This document shows positions 11,591 through 23,488 of a DNA stretch of 64,000 bases, in pieces; within the stretch, counting starts at the first letter, position 1; every line of letters starts with the position of its first letter. This DNA comes from Symsagittifera roscoffensis (Eukaryota; Xenacoelomorpha; Acoela; Convolutidae), in the NCBI RefSeq assembly GCF_963678635.1, contig NC_087064.1, forward strand, positions 24,296,539 to 24,360,538, written 5' to 3'. A program made the translations under genes and the position numbers. The notes under the pieces are model-generated. The model did not search any database and was not told where the DNA came from. It saw only the letters and a program-made list of their open reading frames with translations.

Positions 11591-14250
11591 GTCGAAGTGA
11601 ATTTAATTACTAAATTTGATCACTATGAATACTTTAGATTCATGACAATTGTTAAAAAACTGAACGTTCGTTCCAAAATCATAGACGTTCCCATTCTGAA
11701 AAAAAATTACCGCTTTTGCAGCCATTTAATTCTAATGTCAATAACTATGTCGACGTTGAGATTAGGGGCAATGTGTTTTACTGCTATAAAGCCCATTGAA
11801 AACTTTTTAGAAGATTTTTAAAATAAATTTGTGGCTGTCCAAATGCCGATTGGCTGGGTCCTCCCTGGCCCCGGTTCTCTTGCCAACTGGGTGTATGAGC
11901 CACTACCTTCAAGTACATTTGTGAAGATGTATCACTTGCAGACCATATGAAGAAGTTGTACAAACTCGAATCAGATGGGACGCTTTAGCGAGCCGATCCC
12001 CGTTTCGCAGAGGATAAATGTGCGCAGAAAATTCTTTTTTTTTACTAAGCTTCATGGCGGCACCCGTTACACTGTCAGAATGCTCTGGGCTGCACACAGG
12101 TTTCCTCGTCCAGAAATTTTGTGCTTCGTTGATTCGATAAACACAACTTGAAAAATTTCATCCTGAAAAGTCAGTACGCTTCGGAATGTCCATGGCAATT
12201 TTGAGAAGAGTCAACTAGTAACTGTTAGCGCTCATGACTTGAAAAATTGTTTGGACTGAGAAGCTTATATTCCGCACTACCTAGTTCTAAGCTTGAAAAA
12301 AAAAACAGCAAACTAGAACGCGTTATGAACGATGCGTTCAGTTTTCCGGCAAACCGCTAGATAACTCGCTTCTTTTTGAACTTCTTCTGCACAAAACCTA
12401 TTCGTCGTTCCTTGCGTTTTTTTTGCGGTGGGAGCACCTCGCATCAGATGAGAGCGTAGTTCAGTATTCTTATTTTCCCAGCAAAAATTTCTTCATCCTA
12501 GTTCTCCATGCTAGTTACGCTCTTGTCGAACAATCGTCGACAATCAGGATTGTCACCCCAAAACCGCTTACAACGTGCTAAGAATTTTATACATGGAAGA
12601 TCAACTGGGCTCCATGAAAAATCCGGAAAGGGCTTGGCTCCAAAAAAAAATCCGGAAATTGTGTTCGATCCAGTAAGTCTTTTCGCTGCGTATAGCATGC
12701 AGGTCGCTTTCTGGTTAATGATATTTGGCATCTGAGAGGTCAGCAGTGGGACGATCCACTGCCGAACGAGGGGTACCGCAAATTTATTGAATTGCACTCA
12801 AGTTTGCCATTTAGTTCAACTTATAGTCTTTCGTTCCATGTTTGATTTCCCAATGGATGAAGGTTGAACTGCTGTTGTTTGGTGATAGCTCATGAGACGT
12901 TTTCTCTTCTATCAAATCTTTCGTGTTCTCCAAGATAAAGCGCGTGGTCGCATATATAATGAGTCTCTTGTTAAGAAACCATCACTTCAGAACCTCAGAT
13001 GAGGACATAAGAGAACCATCGGAACTTGTTACCACGGAATACATTTTTCTGCAGGTTTCTCAATTAGAGTAATTCTCAATCGAATGTAAGCAAATGGCTG
13101 CAACAAAATGGGCAGGAAACTCAAACGGTATAACGTCTTTTTAGCTTTTACTGAATCAAACCATTTGGTCAGGTCTTCAACGTATTGGCCGTATTCAATG
13201 TCTCTGCGCAACCGCTTTCAAAATCTGCACAAAGAAAATTTGGAACGTAGTGGGTATGTTGCAGAAAGCAAAAAGCAAAAACCGCTGCGCCATTGATATT
13301 AGATCTTCCAGTGGAACGCTAGGTTTCCTACACCCGCAGTTCTTTAACAGCGGGGTCGACTATTTTGAACCATTTAAGGTAACCAATTGTCATTATTCCG
13401 AGAAAAGATAGAGTTTTCTACCTACTTGCTTAACGACTCAGGCATTTCACATTGAATTAGTTCCATCCATGGCTACAAGTTCAAAGTAGATGGCGGTTTG
13501 ACATGTTTTTTTTCTAGGCGAAGAACACCCTCATAATTTGGTCGGAACATGGCATGAATTTTTGTTATAACTTAATAAGAGCTTCCTAGTTTCTTCAAAA
13601 ATTGGAGCGCAGAAGCTCTATCTTTGCTCGTTCATATAGGCATTTAAAAAAAGAATCCACAACGAGCACCTTACCATGGTGAAACATGGTAGCGACTTAT
13701 TCGCAGTTGTAAACGCAAGTTTTACAAAAATTTAGGCTTAGGAAATTGACTATTTTCATTACAAACATGTGCTTAGTCAAAAAATTGCTCAACGGCTGTC
13801 CATTAATTGTCGTTTCCGACGATCTCAGTATTCTCATTCCATTGAATCAAAACCGTTGCCAGGTCATATTTCCACCCTTTAGATTGACCAATAGCGTTTC
13901 TCACTCAATCGCTTAGCACATGTGCAGTCCTACGCGAACGCATTTTGACCTTGATGGTTAAAATAGTACGTACCGACATACAACAGAAGAATTATGTGGC
14001 TTGCTCCTTCCAAAAATACTTTGAAAACGGTAGATCTACTATGGTTTGTCGAGACGACTAGTTCTAGGAGCTACTGTACACTATTGCCCGTAACCTCGCT
14101 AAACTACGGTAAAAGAAACCCTCGCCCGTTCGGCAAACCTTATGACTGTCTCCGGCAAATAAACACGGCTGGTCATAAGGCTGGTTTCGATTCTCCTTCT
14201 TTCGAGGACGGAGGAGGTTAATGCTATGTCGTCTGCACTTGAAGTTCAAG
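11590..14250 (+). pseudogene. Decayed BEL/Pao retrotransposon (protease-like region and integrase)
   Basis: Plus-strand translation gives BEL/Pao landmarks broken by many stops and frame changes. Around 11845-11880 there is an IGWVLPGP phrase, like the (L/I)GW-x-x-x-GP motif that follows the BEL aspartic-protease region. Around 13250-13310 a CRKQKAK-like phrase and LDLPVER match the integrase zinc region and its linker. Around 13340-13500 GVDYFEPF and CLTTQAFHIELV match the start of the BEL integrase core (GIDYxGPF and CLTTRAxHxE). Most of the reverse transcriptase between the landmarks is unrecognisable. LTRs were not found. It is old and non-functional. Confidence 0.7.
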
Positions 14251-15954
14251 TTGTACGAAAGCGCTTCTGGTCGAAAGAAGAAATTTTGTTTCAAAATGAT
14301 ATGAACAGCTTGTTTTTTTTTGTTCTCGAAAGTGTGCAAAAGCAAAAAAGTGTCGAATTTTTGTGAAAATAAGTGTCTATTTCAGGGCAATGGATTTTGA
14401 TTTTAAAATGTGTGTTATCCTTTGTGTTGGTTTTCAAACCATTTTAAGTTCAAACTTTGCTAGTTTTATTTTTCAAAAACCCGAAATTTAAAATGAAATT
14501 ACTGAGAAAAATTAATTTCAAAAAAAGTTTTCAATTTTTGCCTGAATACCTTAAGTCAGAAAAATGATATTTTTTTTCGATTTGAACTTTTTAGAAACTG
14601 CATTTTAAGGATTGCGAAGTTTTACCATAATCTCGCAGGAGGTTTGTATCCGTTCAAAAGCATAATTCAAGATTTCGATTTCAACTAAACTTGAGTAGTT
14701 TCTGACTGTTAGCAACAATTTGGGTAAAAAACTGAAGGCTCTTGTTATTTTCTGATTTTTTCTCAAAAAAACTGATAATTTGCTCTGGTTTTATTTTAAA
14801 ACACTTTAGAAATTTTCCCACCACTGGAAGCTCAACGCTTTCAAATTTGGCAACTAAGGCGGCGTTTGCACAATCGCAATAAAATTGCCCATCCAATTTC
14901 AAGCACTATTATTCAATTCGATTGTGATTTTAGTAACAGGCTTATAAAAATTGAGAAATTATCATTTATTATCAATAATAATTGATTATAATTTCTCTTT
15001 TCGAAAAGACTTTATAATCAATTATAAAATATTTCATTTCATTATAACTGATGTTAGATAACCATCTCCTCTTCGATTCAATTAACATCAAAAATGTTTG
15101 ATTATTAACGAATTTTTTTTCCGAAATTCTCAATTTTTTGATATGCTCAAAAACTCAGATTTTGGTCTAGTATAATCATTTTGTAAGCTCCTTTTACCTT
15201 CGACATTGCATGTGAATTGCTTTAATTTAATGCTTTTCATAAACGTTGGTTTGTGTGAAAAATACAAATATTATTTTAGCTGTTTCCAAGTCAATTTTTT
15301 CTAATATTTTTTGGTAGTTTTTTTCTCAATTATCACTGTTTTCTGATGCGCTTTAACAAGTTTTTAACCACTATATTATCAGCACTTTTTTAGTTTTCTA
15401 ATTTTGTTGGACTAATTAATTTTCATCTACCGCGGGAACCTTTCAATTAATATAAAGGGATCTCTATAGATTATTTATTTCGTAGAAAAAAGTTAGTGTT
15501 CAGATGAGCCGAAGTGTGAAGATACCTCTGCTTTTCAGAACTTATTATTAGCTGAAAAAAAATAAATGATAAAATTATGGATCATAAGCTTTAAAATATA
15601 CTTTCCCTGTCAGTCTCCACCATCGACTATTTTCGATTAGAAAAAATTTTAAAATTTATTTGACCAACTCTAATGGACTGCTTAATCTTTCTTTCTAAAG
15701 TTGGTCTTAAATCAAAATGTATATCATTTTAATCAAATATAATCAATCATAATGGATTGCCTAAATTTTTCTTAAGTTGGTCCACTGCTTTAGATTTACT
15801 GCTCGCTTTATCAGAAAACTGCAAAATGAAATTTTACTTTTGGTGAAACCTTCATCTTGTTTTCAACTTTTTCCTTTATTCAATTTTTTCTTCTAATTTT
15901 GACTAATTTTTCTAGTTTCTTCCAAATTTAAGTCTTTCATTCCCTTCCTGTGCC
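14251..15954. other. AT-rich non-coding stretch before the large LTR element
   Basis: No gene seen. A hairpin lies at 14979-15024: 13-base arms TAATTGATTATAA and TTATAATCAATTA around a loop that itself contains CTTTTCGAAAAG. Two related phrases with AATGGA(C)TGC and AAGTTGGTC recur at about 15660-15790. The last bases before the LTR are the left copy of the CTAT target duplication. Confidence 0.5.
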
Positions 15955-15958
15955 CTAT
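15955..15958. repeat. Left target-site duplication (CTAT)
   Basis: CTAT immediately precedes the left LTR and is repeated immediately after the right LTR at 34870-34873. A 4-bp duplication is normal for Gypsy/errantivirus-type integration, and it confirms both ends of the element. Confidence 0.85.
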
Positions 15959-16353
15959 TGAGTTAGGTCCGATGTGGTTAACTCATAGAGTAATTTCGGA
16001 TAGGGTACACCGTCTGCTCGTCACGCTATCTTATTTTCGGCCGGATAGATTCGTGCAACTTCTTAGTCTAATACCGATCCTAATCTTACTCTTATACTTT
16101 CTAGTCTCAGGGTGTTTAACTAGTCTCTGCTAGGCTTAATAGATCTAGGGTATACTGGTTTATTGCGGCTGCTGAAGTTCTCTTGGAGAGGCAACTAATT
16201 TCTAGGTTAAATTCAAATCTCTCTGGTTAAATTCAAATCTTCAAATAAGTGGGTTGTTAGTTAGATGGATCATGATTGGTTAATATTAAATACTTTACAG
16301 TGGTAAAATATCTAATTTATCCAATCATAAAATATAGTTTAGATCAGGTTCCA
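15959..16353 (-). repeat. 3' LTR of the large element
   Basis: 395 bp, nearly identical to the right-hand LTR. By eye there are two substitutions and one replaced block: here GGTTAAATTCAAATCT is present twice around CTCT, where the other LTR has a perfect hairpin. One substitution, at 16162, gives AATAAA on the coding strand (plus-strand TTTATT, 16159-16164); the 5' LTR has AAAAAA at that point. The stretch just upstream on the coding strand (complement of 16354-16366) is only weakly purine-rich, a poor polypurine tract. Confidence 0.93.
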
Positions 16354-17945
16354 CCCATCCGGGTTTTACAGAGTTTTTAAGAATTATCTTTTTGCAATTC
16401 AAATGATGGATGATGAACGTTGGTATTTGACGAACAACGTTCTCTTGTTAGAGAAGTTTCTAGGACGCTGGAGTTAGGGACATCAATGGTTGTGTCTTCT
16501 TGTGACAACGACGGTGTTTCCCAATGAAATCAATCTGATTTCAGAATGGTTTGCTATGACGGGTTTTTCTGTTTTATGTAGAGAACTTCTTTTGTGTTCG
16601 ACCTCGTCTGGGAATGGCATGGAGATTGTGCGTGGAGGGGATGCCTTGTAACTCGGATCTGTACGTATACTTGAACATCGATGTGGTCATTGGTCTAGTT
16701 CAATGAAGTCCTTTTCTGCGAAGTCAAGTCGTACTCTAAATCTTTTGAGTTGTGATTGTGGACGGCATATTGGTTGTGGTTGGCCATTCTTTTTCGAGTG
16801 TAGTGGGGTCATTTTGTCTTTGGATCTTCGTCTTTGTTGTTGTATGCTGATCTATATACTGCAAAGTATAGTTTACATTTAATAAAATTTTTATTAGTTC
16901 ATTGTTTTAATTATGATTTTGGTTAGTTGTTTTCACAAAAGCATTTTGTTTTAGTTCGGTTATTTTGAAGAGTTACTCACCCTTGAGTACCTCTTATTAA
17001 AAATAGAAGTGTGGTCACAAAGCGTGGATGTAGCGCGTTGGGTTAGTCCGGCTATAGAGCATGCTCAGGACGTCCTCTCTGGTGGGTTAGGCCAGGAGTG
17101 GGAGTATGATTTCGTGCGGTTTCTGTGAGAGACCCTGTTATGTGATAACGTTTTATGTTGGGTTTATGGTGGTCTTTCTTATGTTCCATTGGTTGTGTCC
17201 TTTTTTCAAAAATCAAATTGTTTTTGTTATGGGTTTGTCTTTCGACTTTTTTGTGTTTTATTATTTCTTTCTTAGACTTTATAATAGTCTTCAAAAGAAT
17301 AAATTATCCAGTTTTAAACTGGGTTAATCCGGTTTGGGTACCGTTGGTTTTCTTTTCATAGTCATGCTGTTATTTTATAATTTGTGGTGTTTCGTAAGCT
17401 GCGTTGGTTAGTTTGGTTTAGTATATAATTCTTTTCCAACCGGGTTAAAGGAAAGTTTGAAACTTGTTATCGTGTGTTAGAACTGTTGAGTGTGAAAACT
17501 TGAAACTGAAATTCATTATTTAAACAATTCTTCGTGGGCGAGCTGTGCGAGTTTGGATAGAATTCTTGTGCGAGTGAATGAAAATATCAAAAGGTTAGTA
17601 CTGTATTTTCATTTTATCAATTTACTACAGAGAATTTTAAATTTACTGCTAGTTTTGGGGAAAAGTTAAGTTACAAATTTTCATTTTTATAAAATTTATT
17701 GCTTTTGGGGAAACATTTTATAAATTAATTGATTACATTGGAATGAAATTTATTATTTTTATCTAGTGTAAAATATTAATAAAATTTAGAAGAATTTTAA
17801 CAAGTTTTATTTTTTATTTTTCTTTTCTGTTTTTTGCAGATGATCGTGGGATGGAGACTAAAAATCTAAATGAAACATGAGTAAAGAATGGTTAGTATTA
17901 ATTTAAATTTATTAGTGAAGAATATGTATAAATTATACTTACCTG
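16354..17945 (-). other. Long 3' region of the large element
   Basis: About 1.6 kb between the end of ORF Z and the 3' LTR. It is mostly without recognisable coding sequence; one small basic minus-strand ORF is listed separately. Its plus strand is G/T-rich like the rest of the element, so it belongs to the element rather than to the host flank. Function is unknown; RNA structure, packaging or export signals are possible. Confidence 0.5.
17052..17294 (-). CDS. Possible small basic ORF in the 3' region of the large element
   Basis: An 80-codon ATG-initiated frame, lysine-rich in its first half (KSKKEIIKHKKVE) with KKDHHKPNIKR later. No domain is recognised. It lies downstream of ORF Z on the coding strand of the element. 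A small basic protein could bind RNA, but the frame is short and the base composition favours lysine codons, so it may be chance. Confidence 0.25.
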   Translation of the reverse strand: MKTIIKSKKEIIKHKKVERQTHNKNNLIFEKRTQPMEHKKDHHKPNIKRYHITGSLTETARNHTPTPGLTHQRGRPEHAL

Positions 17946-19061
17946 TTAGTCGTCGGGGAAAAAACCGTGGGGGAAGATGTCGTGTATCATGTCGGAATTT
18001 GTTAGTAATTTTGCTAGTATGCGAATGATGTTTTTAGTTTGAAGCAGTGGCCAAAGCAATTGAAGTGCTTTAATAGTTTTTAGTTCTTCGGTGCCAACTG
18101 CAAACTCATAAGGTGTGTTTTGAATGAGATTATATATTTTGTGATTGTATTTAGTATTGTGGATGAATTCTAATATAGGGATTTCTATAGGTTGGATAAA
18201 TTCATGTGGGATAAGGAATGGTCTGGATTCTTCTGCATTAAAGGTCTTCGTGATGGGACAAAATATATACATTTGTGTTATTGGATCATAATTGCGGAGG
18301 ATGCCGTGGAGGTTAGTATCTTTGATGCAATATGTGAAATTTAGAAAAAATGGCGAAGTGTATTTAGAGTTAAGAAACTGAAAACGGTGGTGTGGTTGTC
18401 TTGATGGGATGTGTAGATCAAAATGATTTTGTATGAAGCGATAATATGTTTATGTGTGGGTTTGTTTAGTGCGTAACATAATGTCGTGTGAGCAGTGCAA
18501 ATTGCGTTCATGTGGTGCAAGGAAGTGGAAGGTTAGTGAAAATAATTGAAATTTTTCTTTAAAACTTTCGTAAGCTTGCATGTCAGTTAGTGCTTCAGAA
18601 ATGATGTGATCAAATTTTCGATCAAATATATTGAGTGTAAATACATATGGTGTTTTGATGAAAAATTTTTCTGTTAGTTGTGGGTTAGCGAAGCGGTCGT
18701 CATCTAAAAATTGATCTTGATTAGTTCGGATGATATTATGGTCGTAATATTCTAGTGTAAATTCGTTAGCTCGGGGTGCAGTGAATGTTTTTAGTGATTT
18801 TTTATATCCTATATAAGTAAATTGTCTATGTGTTAGTGGTGTGGTGAGTCGATATAGCATATCTTTATTCTTTTCTATATCGTTATGAGTATTAGATAAC
18901 GGTAGGCAAAGGGGATTAGTAAAATGATAATATGTTGTCCAATGAAGTGTAGGCATTAAAACATGTTCATCTACAAAACTACGTGTGTCGTTAGTGTCGT
19001 TAGGTGTGTTTAATGTATATTGTGGGAATGAGGGTAAGGTGATTGCTAGAAAATCTTTCAT
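17946..19061 (-). pseudogene. ORF Z of the large element, interrupted by one in-frame stop
   Basis: The ATG overlaps the stop of ORF Y in an ATGA tetranucleotide, suggesting coupled translation. The frame runs 203 codons to a TAA at 18450-18452, then stays open in the same frame for a further 167 codons to 17946; the second part has its own ATG at 18272. Composition is similar on both sides of the stop, so the simplest reading is one protein of about 370 residues with a nonsense mutation. No signal peptide, membrane segment or known domain is seen; it is moderately rich in Thr, Phe, Tyr and His. A termination-readthrough design is possible but unsupported. Confidence 0.6.
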
Positions 19062-19759
19062 GTTGGTGTGGTGTGGTGTGGATGATTAATATATTCGCAG
19101 GCTGTTCCTGGTTTGGTCGGGAATGGATGGTTCGGGAATTTTCTTTTAAAAGTGCGATAAGCTCGGTTAGTGCTATTTGATGATTCGATGGATGTGGATG
19201 ATTGTGCTAATGATGCAGTATAAGCTGAAGAGGGTGTAGGGGTAGGTGGGATTGAGGATTCTATTGTGGAAGAAATTTGATTTACAGTGAGGGTGTTAGG
19301 GTGTAATATTTGTTGTTGTAGGGTGATAAAATTACCGAGTTCTTGGGAGATTTGGGGAATATCTGGAGAATTGGATGATCGGTCTGAATGAAATGAAGAG
19401 TAGGTTGGGGTTACTTGTGAAGCATAAGAGGGTGTAGAAATGGACGGGAGTGGGTTATTTGGTGGGATTGGTTGAAAAGGGGGTTTTGAAAAAACTGATG
19501 AGTTGGTTTGAAAATTCTTGGATGGAGATGGTTCGGAGTCTGCAAATTCATCAGGGGTTTCTATATTAGGGTTATTGAGTTGTGAAATGGAGTATAGAAC
19601 TGAATTATCTGAATTAGTGTCTGAATTCATGCTTGATGTTATATTACTAGTTGGGAAATCGGGTGGCGGGAAAGCGAAAAGTGGAATTATTGTAATTGGA
19701 GTGTTGAGGTTGGTTGGATGGGAATTTGAGCGGTGTAGAGATCCAAGTTGTCGGCTCAT
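19058..19759 (-). CDS. ORF Y of the large element, Ser/Thr/Pro/Asn-rich 233-residue protein
   Basis: The ATG overlaps the env stop as ATGA, and its own stop overlaps the ATG of ORF Z the same way. The protein is low complexity: Ser, Thr, Pro and Asn dominate, with runs such as PPTPTPSSAYT and a basic patch near the C terminus (FKRKFPNHPFP). No signal peptide or membrane segment. It resembles disordered phosphoprotein-like or structural linker proteins in composition only. No homologue recognised. Confidence 0.65.
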   Translation of the reverse strand: MSRQLGSLHRSNSHPTNLNTPITIIPLFAFPPPDFPTSNITSSMNSDTNSDNSVLYSISQLNNPNIETPDEFADSEPSPSKNFQTNSSVFSKPPFQPIPPNNPLPSISTPSYASQVTPTYSSFHSDRSSNSPDIPQISQELGNFITLQQQILHPNTLTVNQISSTIESSIPPTPTPSSAYTASLAQSSTSIESSNSTNRAYRTFKRKFPNHPFPTKPGTACEYINHPHHTTPT

Positions 19760-22374
19760 CGTGGGCTAAAAAAATTATTATTTTGAGACTGAAAAGTGGT
19801 GGTATGGGGTTGTTCGATAATTTGTTCATATGTATTTTCATCTTGTGAATGATGTGTCATTATATGTTGTATGGGACTTTGCGATATGTTTGGTCTAAAA
19901 TTTGGATTATGTGTTATTGCTATATTTCGGAAATTTCGTGGGACTAAGGATAATGGATGGTTATGTGGTAGGGGTGGCAACTGTGGTGCTGTAGGCGTTA
20001 CTTCTATATTATTATGTTCTTCGTCGTACGTGTTCTGTCTTGTCGCTATTTTTGTGTTATATTCTTTTATTTGTGCTTCTAGAAGAATTTTGTTTTTTGA
20101 TGATGAAAAAATTCCAGAAAATCCTGCAAATAGTATGCGTGCTACGCTTGCTTGTCTATTTACTTGTGTGTGTATAGCGTCTGTATTATAGATTCCTTTT
20201 AAAAGTGAAAAAAGAAATCCTATAAAGTTAAACATTGCGTATAAAATAGTTAATTTTTCTAAGATGTAATAGGGCCATCCTAGAAAATCGAGAATTTCAT
20301 TTTTTAGTGTAACAAAGCTAAAAATATTTATTGGTGAAATATCTTGTGGTCTGTTTTTTTCACCATTTAGATATATATAGTCTTTAATGTCTTTAAAATA
20401 TCCGCTATAATCTTGTGTATAGATATCTGCAAATCCTGCGGTTTCGGCAAGTTTGCGTAAGTTTTGGTCAATTGATTGTCTTTGTATAGAGTCCATTTGT
20501 GTTAATAATTCCTGGAAATGTTGTGTTCTAATGTGATGTTGGATATCGGATTTTGAATATATTCCAATTGATTGTAGATCGATGTTTGGGTTTCGAGCAA
20601 TAGCTCTAATGCTTTCGGGTGAAAATTTTTTGAGTGATTGCATTAATGTGGGGTATGGGGTAAGAAGATAATATTTATCTTCATCTGGGTTCAATTGTAC
20701 TACATTGTGTCTATTTTCTGATCCACATGGGACTGCGGTATCCCAGAAATATGTTCGTCTTGAAAGTGTGTCAACAAAATGTACTTTATTTTTATAAAAG
20801 ATAGGGATTCTTTTATAGCATCTTTTATCTTCAAAAACATATAGTGGTGTTACTTTTTTGGTACAAGTATAAAACCATAAAATATTTCCTTCGTAGTCTA
20901 AAAAATTTGATCTATTTCCTGATAGTAAATATCCTGCGTAGGGTATTTTTAATACTGCTAGTGCAAGTGATTGTAGGATTTGTGTCCGTTCTAATTCGCA
21001 TAGTTGGTGAAGTGTTTCTTATTCAGAGAGTGACACTTCCTGAAAAACTCGACTAATTGTGTAGTCTAATTTCATATCTAAGTGAATATCATAGTGGATA
21101 TTACCAAAATAAGAATTATTCATTAGTGATAGTTCTTGTAAACGTGTGCTTCTTGTGTCATGTGGCTTTAGATGTCCACCAGGTTGACCATTACTTTTTT
21201 GAAAATTAACTGGTATGTATGATGTTCCTTCGTTTAGAGGATGACCTGTGGCATAAGGGTCAATTTTTATTTTTCCAGTGGTCATGTCGAAACCTTTTTC
21301 GTATTCAACTAATATTTCAGAATATTGTGTTTTGTGAAGTGGATTTCTGTATTTGCATACGAGCTCTGTTTCTTGATATATTTGAAAACGTGTCAATTTA
21401 TTTTCTATATTATGGATGTTTCGAAAATCAGTACTTTGTTTTCGTGATGGATTTACTTGTTCATATGGAATTGATTGTATAAAATATTTTTCGTGAAATT
21501 TTATCATTCGAGCGTGTATTTTTGCTACTTGAAATGTTGTACATGTATCTTCGGGAAACCAAACAATTGTTGCTTGTGTTCGTGTTGTAGGGTCACAATA
21601 ACCTTGATCGTTTTTACAAGGTAATCTAATTCCTTGATAGATCATTGTGTTGTCAGATAAATCTCGTGTGAGTTGTATTTTTTCGAGTTGTATTTTCCAA
21701 TCGAAAAACATTATTCCTTGATATCCTCTATTTTTTGTGTCTGCTTTGCAGTTTGATGGATTATTTATACCAATGTGTGGTATCCAGTGCTTATCGTGTA
21801 TGTCATAAGTTAATCTTCCGTGTGCGCCGTTGTATGGGTATTTTTCATCTAGTTTTATATGTCCTTGATATCTTTCAAGTTCTGCTTGATGTACAGAATC
21901 GGCAAAGACTTGAAAATATGCTAGTTTTCTGTCGGTGTTTTTATTTCTTGTGATATTTAGTCTGAGTAACTCGTTTTTACAATCATCGGGATTGAGATGC
22001 AAAAGTCGTTCTATATTACTTTGGTAGAATGATTCGTGGTCAAGTCGGTTTTTATTTCCGTTTGAGACTTGTGAACAATGTACTTTCTTTTCGGAAAATG
22101 TTGCTGTAAATTTATATCCTATAACTGTTGTTGCTCGGGCTTTTGAATAAAGTGTCGCTATTACATTTGTAGTTTCTATAGCTTGTGGTTCTGTTTCGCA
22201 TTGTGATACTTGATTTATTGCATATTTGTGTAGTGTTTTTTGTTCATTTTCTTCACAATCGTAATGTGTTACTAATAAGTCTTGGGGTCCTGAGCGGGGA
22301 GAAGGATTTATGTTCTGATCGGAGATTATTAGAAAAAGGAGTTGGAGAAAAATCAATATTTTTAGAATATACAT
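19756..22374 (-). pseudogene. Env-like membrane glycoprotein gene, interrupted by one in-frame stop
   Basis: The frame starts with a hydrophobic signal peptide (ILKILIFLQLLFLII) at residues 3-17, followed by a Cys-containing ectodomain. A TAA at 21019-21021 ends the first 451 codons; the same frame then continues open for 420 codons to 19756, with a hydrophobic segment about 145-170 residues into the second ORF (from its ATG at 20694) and a tail of some 140 residues, partly Pro/Asn-rich. Signal peptide, ectodomain, one late membrane anchor and tail fit a retroviral-type envelope positioned after pol. The early YDC motif and spaced cysteines recall glycoproteins of invertebrate negative-strand RNA viruses (chuvirus-like) more than the baculovirus-F type of gypsy Env; that comparison is from pattern memory only. 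The start overlaps ORF X by 13 nt. Confidence 0.7.
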
Positions 22375-23488
22375 GTGTATGGTAATCCTGAGTACGGGTT
22401 ATAAAATGTGATGTAACCAATTGTCTTTTTGGTATATCTGTCGTATTTATATATTACTTCAGTTGTTATAAATGGTGGTGGTAGCGATTGAGCTGTTATA
22501 TTTGGTGGGTTTAATGGGTAAGGATGTTGAGCAATGTTGTTTAGTTTAACCGTGATTTCAAATTTTAATTGTAGACTATTTTGTTGGAGTATTTGGATGT
22601 TATGGTCACGAATGTCTTCGAGGATATCTTGTCTATATTGTAATCTATTAAGTGCCCAGTTGTGGATTCGGTTACTTTCTGGGTGTTGTCCAAATAATGG
22701 TGGGGGTGCTGTGAATGTATTCCAGTCTAATCTTAAAGGGATATTTGTTAATGATTGTTCTCGATATCTAGCGTCGAGGTTATTTGGGAAATTGAAAGGA
22801 AAAGGCGTCGGTGAAATCTGGCTTATTGATGGTGTTGATGGTAGTGATAATGTTTCTGGTAGTGATGATGATGTTGTTGTATCTGTAGAAATATCTATTG
22901 GATCATTTATTAAATTTGGTTCACCTTGTGTGAATGATTGTGTTCTCCAATATGGTAGTCGTGATGTTTGGGTTGGGGGGTTAAAGGGATTTTCACGTAT
23001 TTGTTCAGATGTTGGTGTTGAACCTAAGTAATCTGAGGGTAGACTTGAGGTGCTACGTTGTGAAAGAAGCGTAGGGGTTTCCGGTAATATGCTATTTGGG
23101 TTTTCCGGAGTACTTGGTGAGGGGGATTGGGGTATATCAAAATGAACTCGGGGGGTTTGAAAATTTCTATTTCGTCGTGGATGTATAATATGTCTATTTA
23201 TTTCAACTGTATTTTGGTTTTGACTAAAATTTCGTATTCTTCTTAATTCTTGTGGTAGTGTTGCGTACAAGTTATATGTTGGTTCACTTAGAGGTGCCTG
23301 TCGCTGAACTGGTTCTAGTGGTTTAGATAAGCGAGCGTGTCGTTCTTCAAAAGTATATGGGTTATCTTGGAAAGAAATTCGTGTAGATGTTTGGGGGTTT
23401 TGGGTAGTTATAGGTGGTGTCGGGTTTTCTTGGGATTTTGTCGGTGAAGACTGACTGTGTGATTGTTGGTTAGCAATTTTTGAGGGTT
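22362..23488 (-). CDS. ORF X, Pro/Ser/Thr-rich ORF upstream of env
   Basis: The frame is open from just after a stop near 23488 to 22362, about 375 codons, and contains no ATG in its first 80 codons; the first conventional near-cognate start noted is TTG at 23270, giving 302 residues. Composition is Pro/Ser/Thr-rich in the middle (SPSPSTPENP) with a more ordered, hydrophobic C-terminal part. The stop overlaps the env start by 13 nt. The missing ATG suggests it is reached by splicing from an upstream exon, by frameshift, or from a non-AUG codon. No domain recognised. Confidence 0.55.

Noticed and set aside
22534-23031. 165-codon plus-strand ORF opposite ORF X
   Set aside because: Antisense shadow of a Pro/Ser-rich coding frame, with no domain and no conserved features of its own.
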